A DNA stretch of 64,000 nucleotides from Paenibacillus sanguinis 2301083 = DSM 16941 (GTDB taxonomy: Bacteria; Bacillota; Bacilli; Paenibacillales; Paenibacillaceae): positions 1 through 64,000 of the forward strand of contig NZ_KB895390.1 of assembly GCF_000374825.1 (NCBI RefSeq). Direction: 5' to 3'. The position numbers were made by a program, and so were the translations under genes. Under the pieces are notes generated by a model, which did no database searches, had not been told where the DNA came from, and saw only the letters and a program-made list of their open reading frames with translations. Shown piece after piece: positions 18,690 through 28,600 of this stretch. The first letter of the stretch is position 1. Every line of letters begins with the position of its first letter.

Positions 18690-18975
18690 TTGCGGCATTT
18701 TGCTCCGCATGACTAACCGCTTGACCCGTAGGCTTATCCCGGAACATCCGGACAAAGCGATAGAGCAAGAATACGGCTCGAATCAGAAGATCCGAGGCGA
18801 TGGACAGCCAGACACCAGCGACTCCCAACCCCTGTATATATAAAGCGTATAGACACCAACGCCCCAGTACCAGCCATATGCCGATGGCCGTACTATAATC
18901 GGGCTTTTCGTATCGCAAGCTCTTTGCAGAGCACCCGCCACAACCAACGCGACGGCCAAAAAAGGTGCGCAAACG
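18690..18975 (-). pseudogene. Fragment of a MATE-family multidrug efflux pump
   Basis: On the minus strand, one frame gives FLAVALVVAGALQRACDTKS, and after a frameshift another gives GIWLVLGRW...GLGVAGVWLSIASDLLIRA. These are the characteristic C-terminal helices of MATE transporters. The N-terminal two thirds are absent. A hairpin (18650-18680) overlaps the 3' end. It is a clear relic next to the IS and the biosynthetic cluster. Confidence 0.7.
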
Positions 18976-19259
18976 AGTTGATTCGCAGTCGATGTCGGTC
19001 ACGTTCGATTGATGCTTCAAGATGACGAGCGGTACAAACTCGCCTTCACCGTCCCTCTGTACGGCACTCTTCTGTTCGCCGTTCTCGCTGGTAATCGTCT
19101 GCATTCTCTTCCCGCTATGGCTGTTGTTTGTTCGCTTGTTTTGTATTATGTCATGTTTTTCGTAGTTCAGATGCATGTCCAGCTTTGCCCTGGGCATTTC
19201 TGCAACGATTTAGCGAACAGGTTTTCAAAGTATTCTGCATATCCTAAGCGGTGACCGGG

Positions 19260-19655
19260 TTATTTCCTTAATGAATGCTCGAAGCTGCAACAGACCTTCG
19301 AAATTTGAGGCAACCACCTAAGAAAAAAAGAACTATCCTGAATGATATCTAATATGGACATGAAAATAGAACTAATTTTTATATGATTTATAAACAGTTT
19401 ATTATGGTAATATTAGGTATATGAAAAATATGGAATGTAAGCGTTATAATTAATAACGATTGTACCAAGGGAGACTGTGAATACCAATTTTTATAAGTAT
19501 GTAAATAATGGAAATTAATACTTGTATGAAAAATATAATATTTAATAAAATTGAAAACGTTATCCAAATCTTGTTCGATTAAATTTTAAAATAGTCTTTC
19601 TCTAATAGTGAATTGATAGCGTTTTTGGTTAGAATTTTCGTTTGAGGAGCACATT
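19260..19655. other. AT-rich upstream region of the biosynthetic cluster
   Basis: No gene. This is very AT-rich sequence just before the first gene of the cluster, the likely place of its promoter. TATAAT hexamers occur at 19445 and 19534, but I see no convincing -35 partner for either. A cre-like site is listed separately. Confidence 0.45.
19552..19565 (+). promoter_or_regulatory. Possible CcpA binding site (cre)
   Basis: The 14-mer TGAAAACGTTATCC matches the consensus TGWAANCGNTNWCA at 13 of 14 positions. It lies ~90 bp before the thioesterase start, in the presumed cluster promoter region. Catabolite control of the cluster is an inference. Confidence 0.4.
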
Positions 19656-20360
19656 ATGAAATCTATTAATTTATTTTGCTTTCCATTTGCGGGAGGGTCT
19701 TCATTCGCATATCTTCCTTGGAAACGCTTTTTGCATCCGACTATTAAGCTTCAGCCTATCGAATTGGCTGGTCGCGGAACACGATGTAAATTGCCATTTT
19801 ATACTGATTTTAAAGAGGCAATTGACGATACATATGAGCAGGTTTACCCCTGTTTAAATGAAGGGCAATATGTGATGTTTGGCCACAGTATGGGAGCGTT
19901 ACTCGTCTATGCTTTGATCGAGCGGATACGAAATAAAGGAGGGCCTCCTCCTGAACATCTGTTTTTTTCTGGAAGATGGCCGCCTCACATTCATAAGGAG
20001 GGCCTAAAAGCATGCCAGTCGAATGACGAACTTATCCAAAGAATTTTAAGGTTTGGTGGGACGCCAAAGGAAATATTTGAAGTACCAGAGTTGGCAGAAA
20101 TGTACTTGGAAATTTTCAAAGCTGATTTTCATCTTATAGATACCTATATTCATAACGATCATTCAAAATATGATTTTGATATTTCAATCTTAGCTGGCCA
20201 AGAAGATCCTGATGTTACACAAGAGGATATAGAATCATGGAAATGCTACACATCTCATTCATGTCATTTGGTTACGTTTAAAGGTGGTCATTTTTATTTG
20301 AAGGATATGATTCAAGATGTAGTAGGTTATATTAACAAGGTCCTGGTGGAAGTCTGTTAA
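19656..20360 (+). CDS. Type II thioesterase (NRPS/PKS editing enzyme)
   Basis: A 234-aa alpha/beta-hydrolase of the external thioesterase family (GrsT/SrfD type). It frees mis-primed or stalled carrier proteins in NRPS/PKS lines by hydrolysing wrong acyl groups. Nucleophile Ser78 sits in GHSMG; Asp184 (GQEDPD) and His212 (KGGHFYL) complete the triad. The N-terminus FCFPFAGGSS is typical of the family. The ATG at 19656 has GAGGAG six bases upstream. It is the first gene of the cluster, and its presence fits the many carrier domains downstream. No integrated thioesterase domain is seen in this window. Confidence 0.92.
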   Translation: MKSINLFCFPFAGGSSFAYLPWKRFLHPTIKLQPIELAGRGTRCKLPFYTDFKEAIDDTYEQVYPCLNEGQYVMFGHSMGALLVYALIERIRNKGGPPPEHLFFSGRWPPHIHKEGLKACQSNDELIQRILRFGGTPKEIFEVPELAEMYLEIFKADFHLIDTYIHNDHSKYDFDISILAGQEDPDVTQEDIESWKCYTSHSCHLVTFKGGHFYLKDMIQDVVGYINKVLVEVC

Positions 20361-20696
20361 CACATGTGAGATGATGAAGAATCACGATATAACAGTTGAA
20401 AGCCATATTAGCGATAATTTCAAAATGTGCATGAGTTAAATTAGGAAATAGTTGACATCGATAATGCTTTTGATACTGATCTAATGAAGAAGGCTTTGAT
20501 AGTAGTGTCAGTATTGAGTCACAAAGGATTGACACAAGTGGATAAATTGGGCTGTATATTTGGAAAGGTACACTTGCTAATTGCAGTGAAGTATTAAGTA
20601 ATCAATCCAATTCTTTATCCTAGGTAGCGGTACATGTAACGTTGTAACGTGGAAATTGAATATAGAACGATACTGTTAGTCGAGGAGGGTCAGAGA
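20361..20696. other. Intergenic region, nothing recognised
   Basis: About 340 bases with no supported gene, hairpin terminator or promoter motif. Its right part belongs to the longer open frame of the next gene (GTG at 20649), whose better start is 20697. Confidence 0.4.
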
Positions 20697-22004
20697 GTGC
20701 CAAGAGTACTTGAACCGGCTCGATCAATTAATGATAAAGAGCAGGAAATACTGTTCACTGATGCGGCAAGGATGGAGCTAACAAGTTATAAGTATAATCA
20801 AAAACAGCATTACATTGCGATAGAGAATATGGGGAACGAAACCGTTTTTTTTATGATAGAATCCGGTATAGAGTATCCAGTACAACCAATGTCAGTGTTA
20901 GACATGAAAGTCAGGTTTAATACTTTTAGTATAAGATCATCAAAAGAGCATCAAAAATTCAAAGCAATCACAAGGCAGATGATTGAGCAAAAGAAACAGC
21001 AGAAGAAGAAAATTCTGAGAGTAAATGAAAATCCTATAATAAATACATACAACTGCTATGCAAGCACATTTTCAATAGTTGAATTAAATAAAGTGACTTT
21101 GCCTTGGTTTCATAGCAACTTTATTCAAATATGTTACGACTCTAAAAGTAATTGGTTTTTTTTTGAAAACCATAATGTGCTAGATACTTGCTTATGGTTA
21201 GAAAATTGCAAGTTAACTCGTGATACTATCCAACGAAGATATAGTAATGTAACTGAGTTTGTTATCGAATCTATCGATTCCGATTTTTATGCTTACTTTT
21301 TGGTCAATCCATATTGTATATCTGCATTTAATTCCGACGAACAGGGTATTCATGAAATACTTATCTTCGGTTATGACTTGGAAAATGAATGGGTTTACAT
21401 AGCAAACAACTTTGAGAACGGAAAATATATTAAAAGTAAGTGCACCTTTCAAGAGTTAGAAAACTCTTTTCACCATGTAGCCTTCGATTGGGTGGGAATT
21501 CGTCTATATAGAAAAAATGATCCAGAAATGAAAGTGAAATTTAATGAAGAATACGTCTTACGGTCCTTAAAGGCATATCTTGACGGTACACCTAGCCTGA
21601 TGCAACCATCCCCGCCATCATGGTGGACGTATGATTGCACATATGGAATAGAAGTCTACAATAAATTAGCTAGTCAGATAATAGCAGGGATTGAACAGGA
21701 ATCATTTGATATCGATATAAGGGCATTCCATCTTTTTTGGGAACATAAGAAGTGTATGGTGTTACGCATTCAATATATGCTCGAGGAGCATGGAAAGGTG
21801 CTACTAAGAAGTTTATTGAAGCAATATATAGAACTCCAAGAAAGAACATTTGTATTGAGAAATGTGGCAATAAAATACAACATTATGAAAAATAAAAGTA
21901 TCATTCAGACCCTTATTAGTGGACTTCAAGAAATTATGGAAAAGGAAAAGAGAATAATCCGGGATTTTATTTTAGTTCTTGAAGAGCAAACCCTCTCAGT
22001 TTGA
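20697..22004 (+). CDS. BtrH/C39-peptidase-like protein of NRPS clusters
   Basis: About 435 aa. I place it near the BtrH-type, papain/C39-like proteins that occur in aminoglycoside and NRPS loci; BtrH passes an acyl group from a carrier protein to an amine. The core has NCYASTF with a candidate nucleophilic Cys and, ~120 residues later, GIHEILIFGYD with a candidate His. The flanking strand pattern YFLVNPYCIS and WVYIANN fits that fold. The rest is helical and unrecognised. The start chosen is GTG at 20697, preceded by GAGGAGGG at ideal spacing; the frame opens earlier at a GTG (20649) with no ribosome site. A role in acyl transfer or off-loading of the product is an inference. Confidence 0.55.
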   Translation: MPRVLEPARSINDKEQEILFTDAARMELTSYKYNQKQHYIAIENMGNETVFFMIESGIEYPVQPMSVLDMKVRFNTFSIRSSKEHQKFKAITRQMIEQKKQQKKKILRVNENPIINTYNCYASTFSIVELNKVTLPWFHSNFIQICYDSKSNWFFFENHNVLDTCLWLENCKLTRDTIQRRYSNVTEFVIESIDSDFYAYFLVNPYCISAFNSDEQGIHEILIFGYDLENEWVYIANNFENGKYIKSKCTFQELENSFHHVAFDWVGIRLYRKNDPEMKVKFNEEYVLRSLKAYLDGTPSLMQPSPPSWWTYDCTYGIEVYNKLASQIIAGIEQESFDIDIRAFHLFWEHKKCMVLRIQYMLEEHGKVLLRSLLKQYIELQERTFVLRNVAIKYNIMKNKSIIQTLISGLQEIMEKEKRIIRDFILVLEEQTLSV

Positions 22005-22221
22005 GTACCAGTTCGAATGGTAATGGTATGAACGTGATAACCTGATAATCTTGTTTGCTAAAAATGAAAAACATCGTTCTTATGAAACATGGAAAGCCCA
22101 AAATAAGATCGCATTGCACTGCTGACTCGGTATTAGAGGCAGATAACTGTGGAGATGAGAATCGTTATCCAATGTAATACTGGAGAAATCTATATGAAAT
22201 GATTGTTGGAGGGTTAACGGT

Positions 22222-23082
22222 ATGCTACGAACATTCGGAGTTATCGGAGCAGGAGTTATGGGTACAGACATTGCACTTGATCTAGCAGGTTATGGATATA
22301 AAGTGCTCTTGAAGGATCTTCATGAAGATATAATTCTTCGAGCGAAGGAAAAGATCCGTAAAGAATTTCGGGTGTATCAGATGACGCAGAAGCACTTGAA
22401 GGCTTTGACCGTAGATGATCTGTTATCTCGCATTGTCTTCACAACCACTTATGAAGGATTTGAAGAGGTTGATTATATCATCGAAAATGTGACGGAACAT
22501 TGGGATACGAAGAAGCATGTATATTCCGAATTACGTGATGTATGTCGTAAGAATGTCTATTATGCGGTCAATACGTCCTGCATTTCAATTACGAAGGTGG
22601 CAGCACTGTTACCACATCCAGAACTTGTCATAGGGATGCATTTTATGAATCCGGTACCATTGAAAGAGATGGTTGAAGTCATCCGCGGGATGCATACATC
22701 CGATGAAACGGTGGCGGTGGCTGAGGAATTTCTGCAATCTTGCAGAAAAACACCTGTCGTTGTAAATGATTTCCCAGGCTTTGTTACTAACCGTGTTCTA
22801 ATGTTGACGATCAATGAGTGCATCTGGACGGTTCAAGACGGAGTAGCTAACCCACAAGATGTTGATAGGATATTTCGTATGGGCTTTGGGCATAAAATGG
22901 GGCCATTAGCAACGGGTGATCTGATTGGTCTGGATACGATTCTGAATTCTCTGTACACCCTGTATGAACAGTTCAACGATCCGAAATTTCGCCCGGCTCC
23001 ACTACTGGTCAAGATGGTTGACGCAGGTTTGTTGGGTCGCAAGTCGGGTAGGGGATTCTTTGAATATACACGGAAGGGGTGA
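22222..23082 (+). CDS. 3-Hydroxyacyl-ACP/CoA dehydrogenase of hydroxymalonyl-ACP synthesis
   Basis: A 286-aa member of the 3-hydroxybutyryl-CoA dehydrogenase family. The N-terminal Rossmann motif GVIGAGVMG (residues 6-14) binds NAD. GMHFMNPVPL contains the catalytic His region, and NDFPGFVTNRVL is the conserved linker to the dimerisation domain. In the FK520, zwittermicin and oxazolomycin pathways this enzyme oxidises glyceryl-ACP at C3 to 2-hydroxy-3-oxopropionyl-ACP. GGAGGG stands nine bases before the ATG. Its stop overlaps the start region of the next gene, FkbH, as expected for a tight operon. Assignment to this step rests on the complete neighbouring cassette. Confidence 0.9.
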   Translation: MLRTFGVIGAGVMGTDIALDLAGYGYKVLLKDLHEDIILRAKEKIRKEFRVYQMTQKHLKALTVDDLLSRIVFTTTYEGFEEVDYIIENVTEHWDTKKHVYSELRDVCRKNVYYAVNTSCISITKVAALLPHPELVIGMHFMNPVPLKEMVEVIRGMHTSDETVAVAEEFLQSCRKTPVVVNDFPGFVTNRVLMLTINECIWTVQDGVANPQDVDRIFRMGFGHKMGPLATGDLIGLDTILNSLYTLYEQFNDPKFRPAPLLVKMVDAGLLGRKSGRGFFEYTRKG

Positions 23083-23087
23083 ATCTA

Positions 23088-24191
23088 GTGAGTTCGAAAG
23101 GAAAAGAAATTAAGTGTGTAGTCTGGGATCTGGATAATACGATTTGGGATGGCGTTTTGTTGGAGTCGGAAGACGTAAGGTTGAAGGAAGGTATTGTGGA
23201 AATTCTCGAATTGCTTGACTCTCGAGGCATCCTGCAATCCATTGCTAGCAAAAACAATTATGACGATGCGATGAGTAAGTTGAAGGAGTTTGGCATCGAC
23301 CGCTATTTTCTCTACCCACAGATTCATTGGAACGCGAAGTCACAATCGCTTGCGATCATTCGTGAGAAGTTGAACATTGGAATTGACACGTTCGTTTTTG
23401 TGGACGATCAAAGCTTTGAGCGAGATGAAGTGGCAAGTGTGTACTCGGAGGTGTTCTGCGTTGACGCTCTGGAGTATGCGGAACTCCCTGCTCATCCACG
23501 TCTGATTCCGAAGTTCATTACGGAAGATTCGAAACGTCGTCGCCTTATGTATCTCGAAGATATTCGGCGTAATCAAGAGGAAGAGGAGTATGAAGGACCT
23601 AAGGAGTCGTTTCTGTCATCCCTGCAGATGGCGTTCACTATCTCGGATTGCCAAGAGGAAGACCTGAAACGCGCTGAGGAGTTGACCCAACGTACTAATC
23701 AACTAAATTCAACAGGGCGGACGTTCGACTATGACGAACTGAACGCGTTTCGTAAGTCGAATCGCCACCGATTGTTGGTTTGTGAATTGACAGACCGTTA
23801 TGGTTCCTATGGGAAGATTGGTCTTGCATTGGTTGAACTGACGGAAACGCACTGGCATCTCCAATTGATGTTGATGTCCTGCCGTGTGATGTCTCGAGGT
23901 GTTGGAACGGTTTTGATGTCACACATTATGCAGCAAGCAAAGCAGTACAACAAAAAATTGCTCGCTGACTTTAAACAGACTGATCGCAACCGCATGATGT
24001 ACGTGACCTATCGTTTTGCCAATTTCAAAGAAATCGAAAACGACGGGCAAGGCAACATTTTGTTTGAGAACGACATGAGCACCATTCAGCCGTTCCCACC
24101 TTATATCGAAGTCAATGTCTGTGAACAAAATACATCGACTAAGGAGCGTTTTACAGATGGAACTCAATCAAAAAATTCGTTCGTTTATTGA
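23088..24191 (+). CDS. FkbH-like glyceryl-ACP synthase (HAD-IIIC)
   Basis: About 367 aa, the short form of FkbH. The HAD nucleophile motif VVWDLDNTIWDG is near the N-terminus, with VFVDDQSFERDE as the second acidic motif and a C-terminal GNAT-like half (LTQRTNQLNSTGR). FkbH dephosphorylates 1,3-bisphosphoglycerate and loads the glyceryl group onto an ACP. The GTG at 23088 is preferred because GGAAGGGG ends eight bases upstream; a GTG at 23079 overlaps the previous stop. The partner ACP gene begins inside its 3' end. A second, long-form FkbH domain is fused into NRPS1, so two glycerate-loading activities exist in the cluster. Confidence 0.92.
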   Translation: MSSKGKEIKCVVWDLDNTIWDGVLLESEDVRLKEGIVEILELLDSRGILQSIASKNNYDDAMSKLKEFGIDRYFLYPQIHWNAKSQSLAIIREKLNIGIDTFVFVDDQSFERDEVASVYSEVFCVDALEYAELPAHPRLIPKFITEDSKRRRLMYLEDIRRNQEEEEYEGPKESFLSSLQMAFTISDCQEEDLKRAEELTQRTNQLNSTGRTFDYDELNAFRKSNRHRLLVCELTDRYGSYGKIGLALVELTETHWHLQLMLMSCRVMSRGVGTVLMSHIMQQAKQYNKKLLADFKQTDRNRMMYVTYRFANFKEIENDGQGNILFENDMSTIQPFPPYIEVNVCEQNTSTKERFTDGTQSKNSFVY

Positions 24192-24402
24192 ATCCAAACT
24201 GGTTGTATTTGAAGATGAAGCGAAATTTGAGGACGACGACAACATTTTCGAAATGGGGTTTGTGAACTCGTTGTTTGCGATGCAATTGTTGGAATACATC
24301 GAGACGGAGTTCAGTATTACCGTTGATAACGACGACCTTGACATTAAAAACTTTTCCACCGTCAACAACATCGCCGCACTGGTCAGCAGAAAGGTTGGAT
24401 AA
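24157..24402 (+). CDS. Discrete acyl carrier protein for hydroxymalonyl
   Basis: An 81-aa ACP. Ser38 in the motif EMGFVNSLFAMQLL is the phosphopantetheine site; the GFVNS form is typical of the stand-alone ACPs of methoxymalonyl and hydroxymalonyl pathways (FkbJ, ZmaD). AAGGAG lies ten bases before the ATG. The gene overlaps the 3' end of fkbH by 35 nt in another frame, and is four bases from the acyl-CoA dehydrogenase start. The loaded unit is then oxidised twice on this ACP and handed to a PKS acyltransferase. Confidence 0.9.
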   Translation: MELNQKIRSFIESKLVVFEDEAKFEDDDNIFEMGFVNSLFAMQLLEYIETEFSITVDNDDLDIKNFSTVNNIAALVSRKVG

Positions 24403-24406
24403 GCCA

Positions 24407-25588
24407 ATGAGTCACGTTCTCGGCCTAATGATGCAAGAGGAACGCCAGTCACAGCTCGTCGCAGAAGCGGAACGGTTTGCAGAAGAAAAGATCGGTCCAC
24501 GTGCACGTGAGTTTGATGAAGCTGAGGTGCTAGCAGACGATTTGATTCAAGAAATGGCGACTCGCGGATACTTAACCGCCAATCTCCCGAGAGAGTACGG
24601 CGGACTCGGCCTAGACCCGGTGCATTACGGCTTGTTCCAGCAGGCAATCGGCAAGGCGGACTGCGCAACCCGTACATTGATCACTGTTCACTCGGCCTTG
24701 TGTGGTGAGAGCTTGCTCCGCTGGGGCAATGAGGAGCAAAAGGAATTGTGGTTGCCGCGTATGGCAAAAGGTGAAACGCTGGCCGCATTTGCTTTGTCCG
24801 AACCGAACGTAGGGACGGATGCAAAGTCTGTAGAGACGCGCTATCGCAAGGTAGGCGATACTTATGTCTTAAACGGTAACAAAAAATGGATTTCCTTTGG
24901 GGACAAGGCGGATTTGTTTGTGGTGATTGCGGGCAATGATCAGGGGCAGAAGGGGCAGATTTCAGCATTTCTCGTTCAGCGCGATTTCCCTGGTGTTACT
25001 ACTAAACCGCTGAAGGGCATGCTCGCTGGACGTGCAACGCACATTGCGATGATTGAGTTCAACAATGTGGAAGTGCCAGCCGCAAATTTGATCGGCAAGG
25101 AAGGTGGTGGCTTTACATACGTTGTTTCGACGGCGCTTGATCACGGACGTTACAGTATCGCGTGGGCAGGTGTATCGATTGCTCAAGAGGCGGTCGAGCA
25201 GATGGTTTCATACGCTCGTGAGCGCAAGCAATTTGGTAAGCGTTTGGTGGAATTCCAGTTGATTAAAGGTCTAATCGCCGACGCAACCACCGAGACGCAC
25301 GCAGCTCGAGCCCTATGCCTGAAAGCGGGCGAAATGCGCATGAACAAAGCACAGGACGCGGTCATAGAGACGACAATGGCGAAGTACTTCGCCTCGAAAG
25401 TGGCCATGAAGGTGGCGACCGACTGCGTGCAGGTACATGGAGGCAACGGATGCTTCTCGGATTACCCAGCGGAGCGATTGTTCCGCGAGGCAAAGATGCT
25501 CGAGATTATCGAAGGTACCTCGCAGATTCAGCAGGAGATCATCTCTGGATTTGCACTACGGAAATACAACAAAGCTTGTAAGCGATAA
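24407..25588 (+). CDS. Acyl-CoA dehydrogenase-like enzyme of hydroxymalonyl-ACP synthesis
   Basis: A 393-aa flavoenzyme of the acyl-CoA dehydrogenase family. It has the N-terminal helical domain, FALSEPNVGTDA for FAD binding, RKQFGKRLVEFQ, and the C-terminal QVHGGNG and EIIEGTSQIQQ motifs. In the methoxymalonyl/hydroxymalonyl pathways (FkbI, ZmaE) this enzyme takes 2-hydroxy-3-oxopropionyl-ACP to hydroxymalonyl-ACP. The start at 24407 gives the normal family length; the frame is open further upstream inside the ACP gene. No O-methyltransferase (FkbG-type) is seen in the window, so the unit probably stays as hydroxymalonyl, as in zwittermicin. Confidence 0.9.
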   Translation: MSHVLGLMMQEERQSQLVAEAERFAEEKIGPRAREFDEAEVLADDLIQEMATRGYLTANLPREYGGLGLDPVHYGLFQQAIGKADCATRTLITVHSALCGESLLRWGNEEQKELWLPRMAKGETLAAFALSEPNVGTDAKSVETRYRKVGDTYVLNGNKKWISFGDKADLFVVIAGNDQGQKGQISAFLVQRDFPGVTTKPLKGMLAGRATHIAMIEFNNVEVPAANLIGKEGGGFTYVVSTALDHGRYSIAWAGVSIAQEAVEQMVSYARERKQFGKRLVEFQLIKGLIADATTETHAARALCLKAGEMRMNKAQDAVIETTMAKYFASKVAMKVATDCVQVHGGNGCFSDYPAERLFREAKMLEIIEGTSQIQQEIISGFALRKYNKACKR

Positions 25589-25606
25589 CAAGAGGAGAAC
25601 GTGCCA

Positions 25607-28600
25607 ATGACGATGTCTCAAAAGTTAGATCGTAAAAACGTCCAAGACATCATCGCCCTGACACCTATGCAAGAAGGTATGCTCTTCCACTATCTTGAGA
25701 ATCCGCAATCGGATCGCTACTTTGAACAACTCTGTCTTCATCTCGCAGGCGGAGTGAATGAAGAATGGGTAAATTCAGCGTGGAACGAGGTAGTCAGAGT
25801 CAATGAGATGTTGAGGACGACGTTTCGTTGGGAGAAAGTTGAGCAACCGATTCAGATTATTCTTAAAGATCGAAAATTTGAAGTAACAGTCGTAGAATCG
25901 GATGACCTTGAAGCAGTCAAGCACTTAGATCGTAAGCACAAGTTCGATTTGAACGAGATACCATTTCGAGTAATGCTGGTTAGGTTGCCGGATGAAAAGT
26001 ACGCTCTGCTGATCAGTAACCATCACATTTTGTTTGATGGTTGGTCTACAGGGATTTTAATACGAGAATTTCTGGATGCGTATTACCGTCTGAGTAATGG
26101 TTTCACGTTGCAGCTACCTCAAAAAATGTCCTTTAAGTCGTTCATTCAATACCTGCAGAAGCAGAATAAGGAAAAACAAAAAGCGTTCTGGTCGCGTTAT
26201 TTCGAAGAGTTTCAAGCCCCAGCGATATTCAAGGTTACGAACCACAGCATGACTGCGGATATAGGTATCAAAACAGTGGAGTTGACTATACCCGCTGGGC
26301 AATTTGCACGGATGGAAGCGTTCTGTGTCGAGCAGAACATCACATTGGCTTCTCTGTTTTACACTGCGTGGGGTCTACTGTTGCAGCGCTATACTAACAG
26401 CCATGATGTTGTGTTCGGTACGACAGTGTCTGGGCGTGAAGCAAGGGTGGACGGTATTGAAGAGATGGTCGGGTTGTTCATGAACACGTTGCCATTACGT
26501 CTGAAATCCACGGGAGTCACTTCAGTTCAGACGATACTCGCCCAAGTTGCACACGACCTACAAGAGCGTGGGGAATTCTTATCCTCGTCTCTTGCTGAAA
26601 TTAAATCGTACAGTGGCGCTAAACATCATGAGAGCATGTTCAACTCGATTGTTGTATTGGAGAACTATCCACTCGACAAGTTGTTGACCGAAGGCAAAGA
26701 GGGCCTGCACGTCGAGTCGTATTCCATGTTTGAGCAAACGAATTTCGACCTGACCCTGAACCTCGTGGCTGATGAGTGTCTGCACGCGGTTTTGTCTTTT
26801 GCAAGTGAGTTGTATACGGAAGAATTCGCGGGGACAACGCTTCAGCATTTAGCCAAAATTCTCACCCAGATTGTCGATTCAGATGGAAAGGTGAACATAA
26901 AGGAATTGGTCTTGGTTGGTGATGTAGAATTACAGAGATTGGCTTCTTTTAACGATACAAACGCACCGTATGATATAGAAAAGACGTTACCACAGATCCT
27001 TGAGGGGACCGTGGATCGTTATAGGGATCTGGAAGCGGTCGTGTCCGAAAGTGGATATCTCACATTTGCCCAGTTAAATGAAAAAGCAAACCAACTGGCT
27101 CGTGTTCTTCGTGCCAAAGGTGTGACTCGTGACAGTATCGTAGGTCTGATGGTAGAGCGTTCTCTAGAGATGATTGTCGGCATTTGGGCGATCGTGAAGG
27201 CAGGAGGCGCTTATCTACCACTCGATCACAAGTTCCCTGATGATCGTCTTCGCTACATGTTAGAAGACAGTCAATGTTCATTACTTCTGACACAAGAACA
27301 CTTGCTCAAACGACTGTCTTTTGACGGTGAGATTTTGAATCTTGATGAAGATGGACTATACATAGGGGATGATTCGAACCTGGAAGTAATCAACCAACCG
27401 AACGATCTGGCTTATGTCATTTACACGTCCGGCTCTACCGGGTTGCCAAAGGGTACGTTGATCGAACAACATTCGTTAATCAATCGCCTGCAGTGGATGC
27501 AGAGTCATGCAGCGATCGGGACAGGAGATACTCTTTTACAAAAGACATCCTACACGTTTGATGTCTCGGTGTGGGAGTTATTCTGGTGGGCTTTCCAAGG
27601 TGCACGCATCGCGATGTTGGCACCGGGCGCAGAGAAAGATCCATCGGCATTGTTACAAGCGATTGAGACCTATAGTGTAACTACGATGCACTTTGTACCG
27701 TCAATGTTGCAAGGATTCCTTGATTATATTAGCAGCAAAGACCAAGCAAGTAAATTATCGGGGTTACGTCAAGTTTACACTTCTGGTGAGGCTCTTGGAG
27801 CACATCAAGTCAAGCGTTGGTACGAATTGATGCGAAAAAATGGGCTGGATACAACGATTCGTCTAATCAACTTGTACGGACCAACAGAGGCAACCATCGA
27901 CGTCTCGTACTTCGATTGCACACCGGATCTTAATGCGGAGCGACCCCCAATTGGTAAACCAATACACAATACACAGTTGTTGGTTTTGAGCCATGATGGT
28001 CAATTGCAACCGATTGGCGTCCCAGGTGAGCTGTACATTGCTGGCGTTCAATTGGCTCGTGGCTATCTCAACCGTCCCGAACTGACAGCGGATCAATTTG
28101 TCGCTCATCCATTTATAGAAGGAGAGCGTGCATATCGCACAGGAGATTTGGTGCGTTGGTTGCCAGATGGGAATCTCGACTTCTTGGGGAGGATCGACCA
28201 TCAAGTCAAGGTACGAGGTTACCGTATTGAATTGGGTGAGATCGAAGCAGCATTGTCCGTTCATGGAGATATTCGCGAGGCGGTGACGTTAACGAAGCAG
28301 GAGGAAGACGGGTCGAACCTAATCTATGCATTCTATGTAGCAAACCGTGATTTGACTTACGCCGAGCTGCGTTCGCACCTTTCCTTACGCCTGCCTGAAT
28401 ACATGATACCATCTGCGTTTACCCGTGTTGGTAGTATACCACTCACTTCGAGTGGCAAAACCGACCGCAAGGCTTTGCTCAAGTTGGAGACGTTCGTGGA
28501 GGATGAATTCTACGTTGAACCACGCACAGAACTGGAAATGAACGTGGCCGCACAGTTTGCCCGCATCTTAGGCGTCGCTCAGATTAGTATCCATGCCAAC

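Noticed and set aside
18664-19197. 177-codon minus-strand frame as one intact gene
   Set aside because: Only its last third is MATE-like, and the preceding MATE helices are in another frame; the upstream part is not protein-like.
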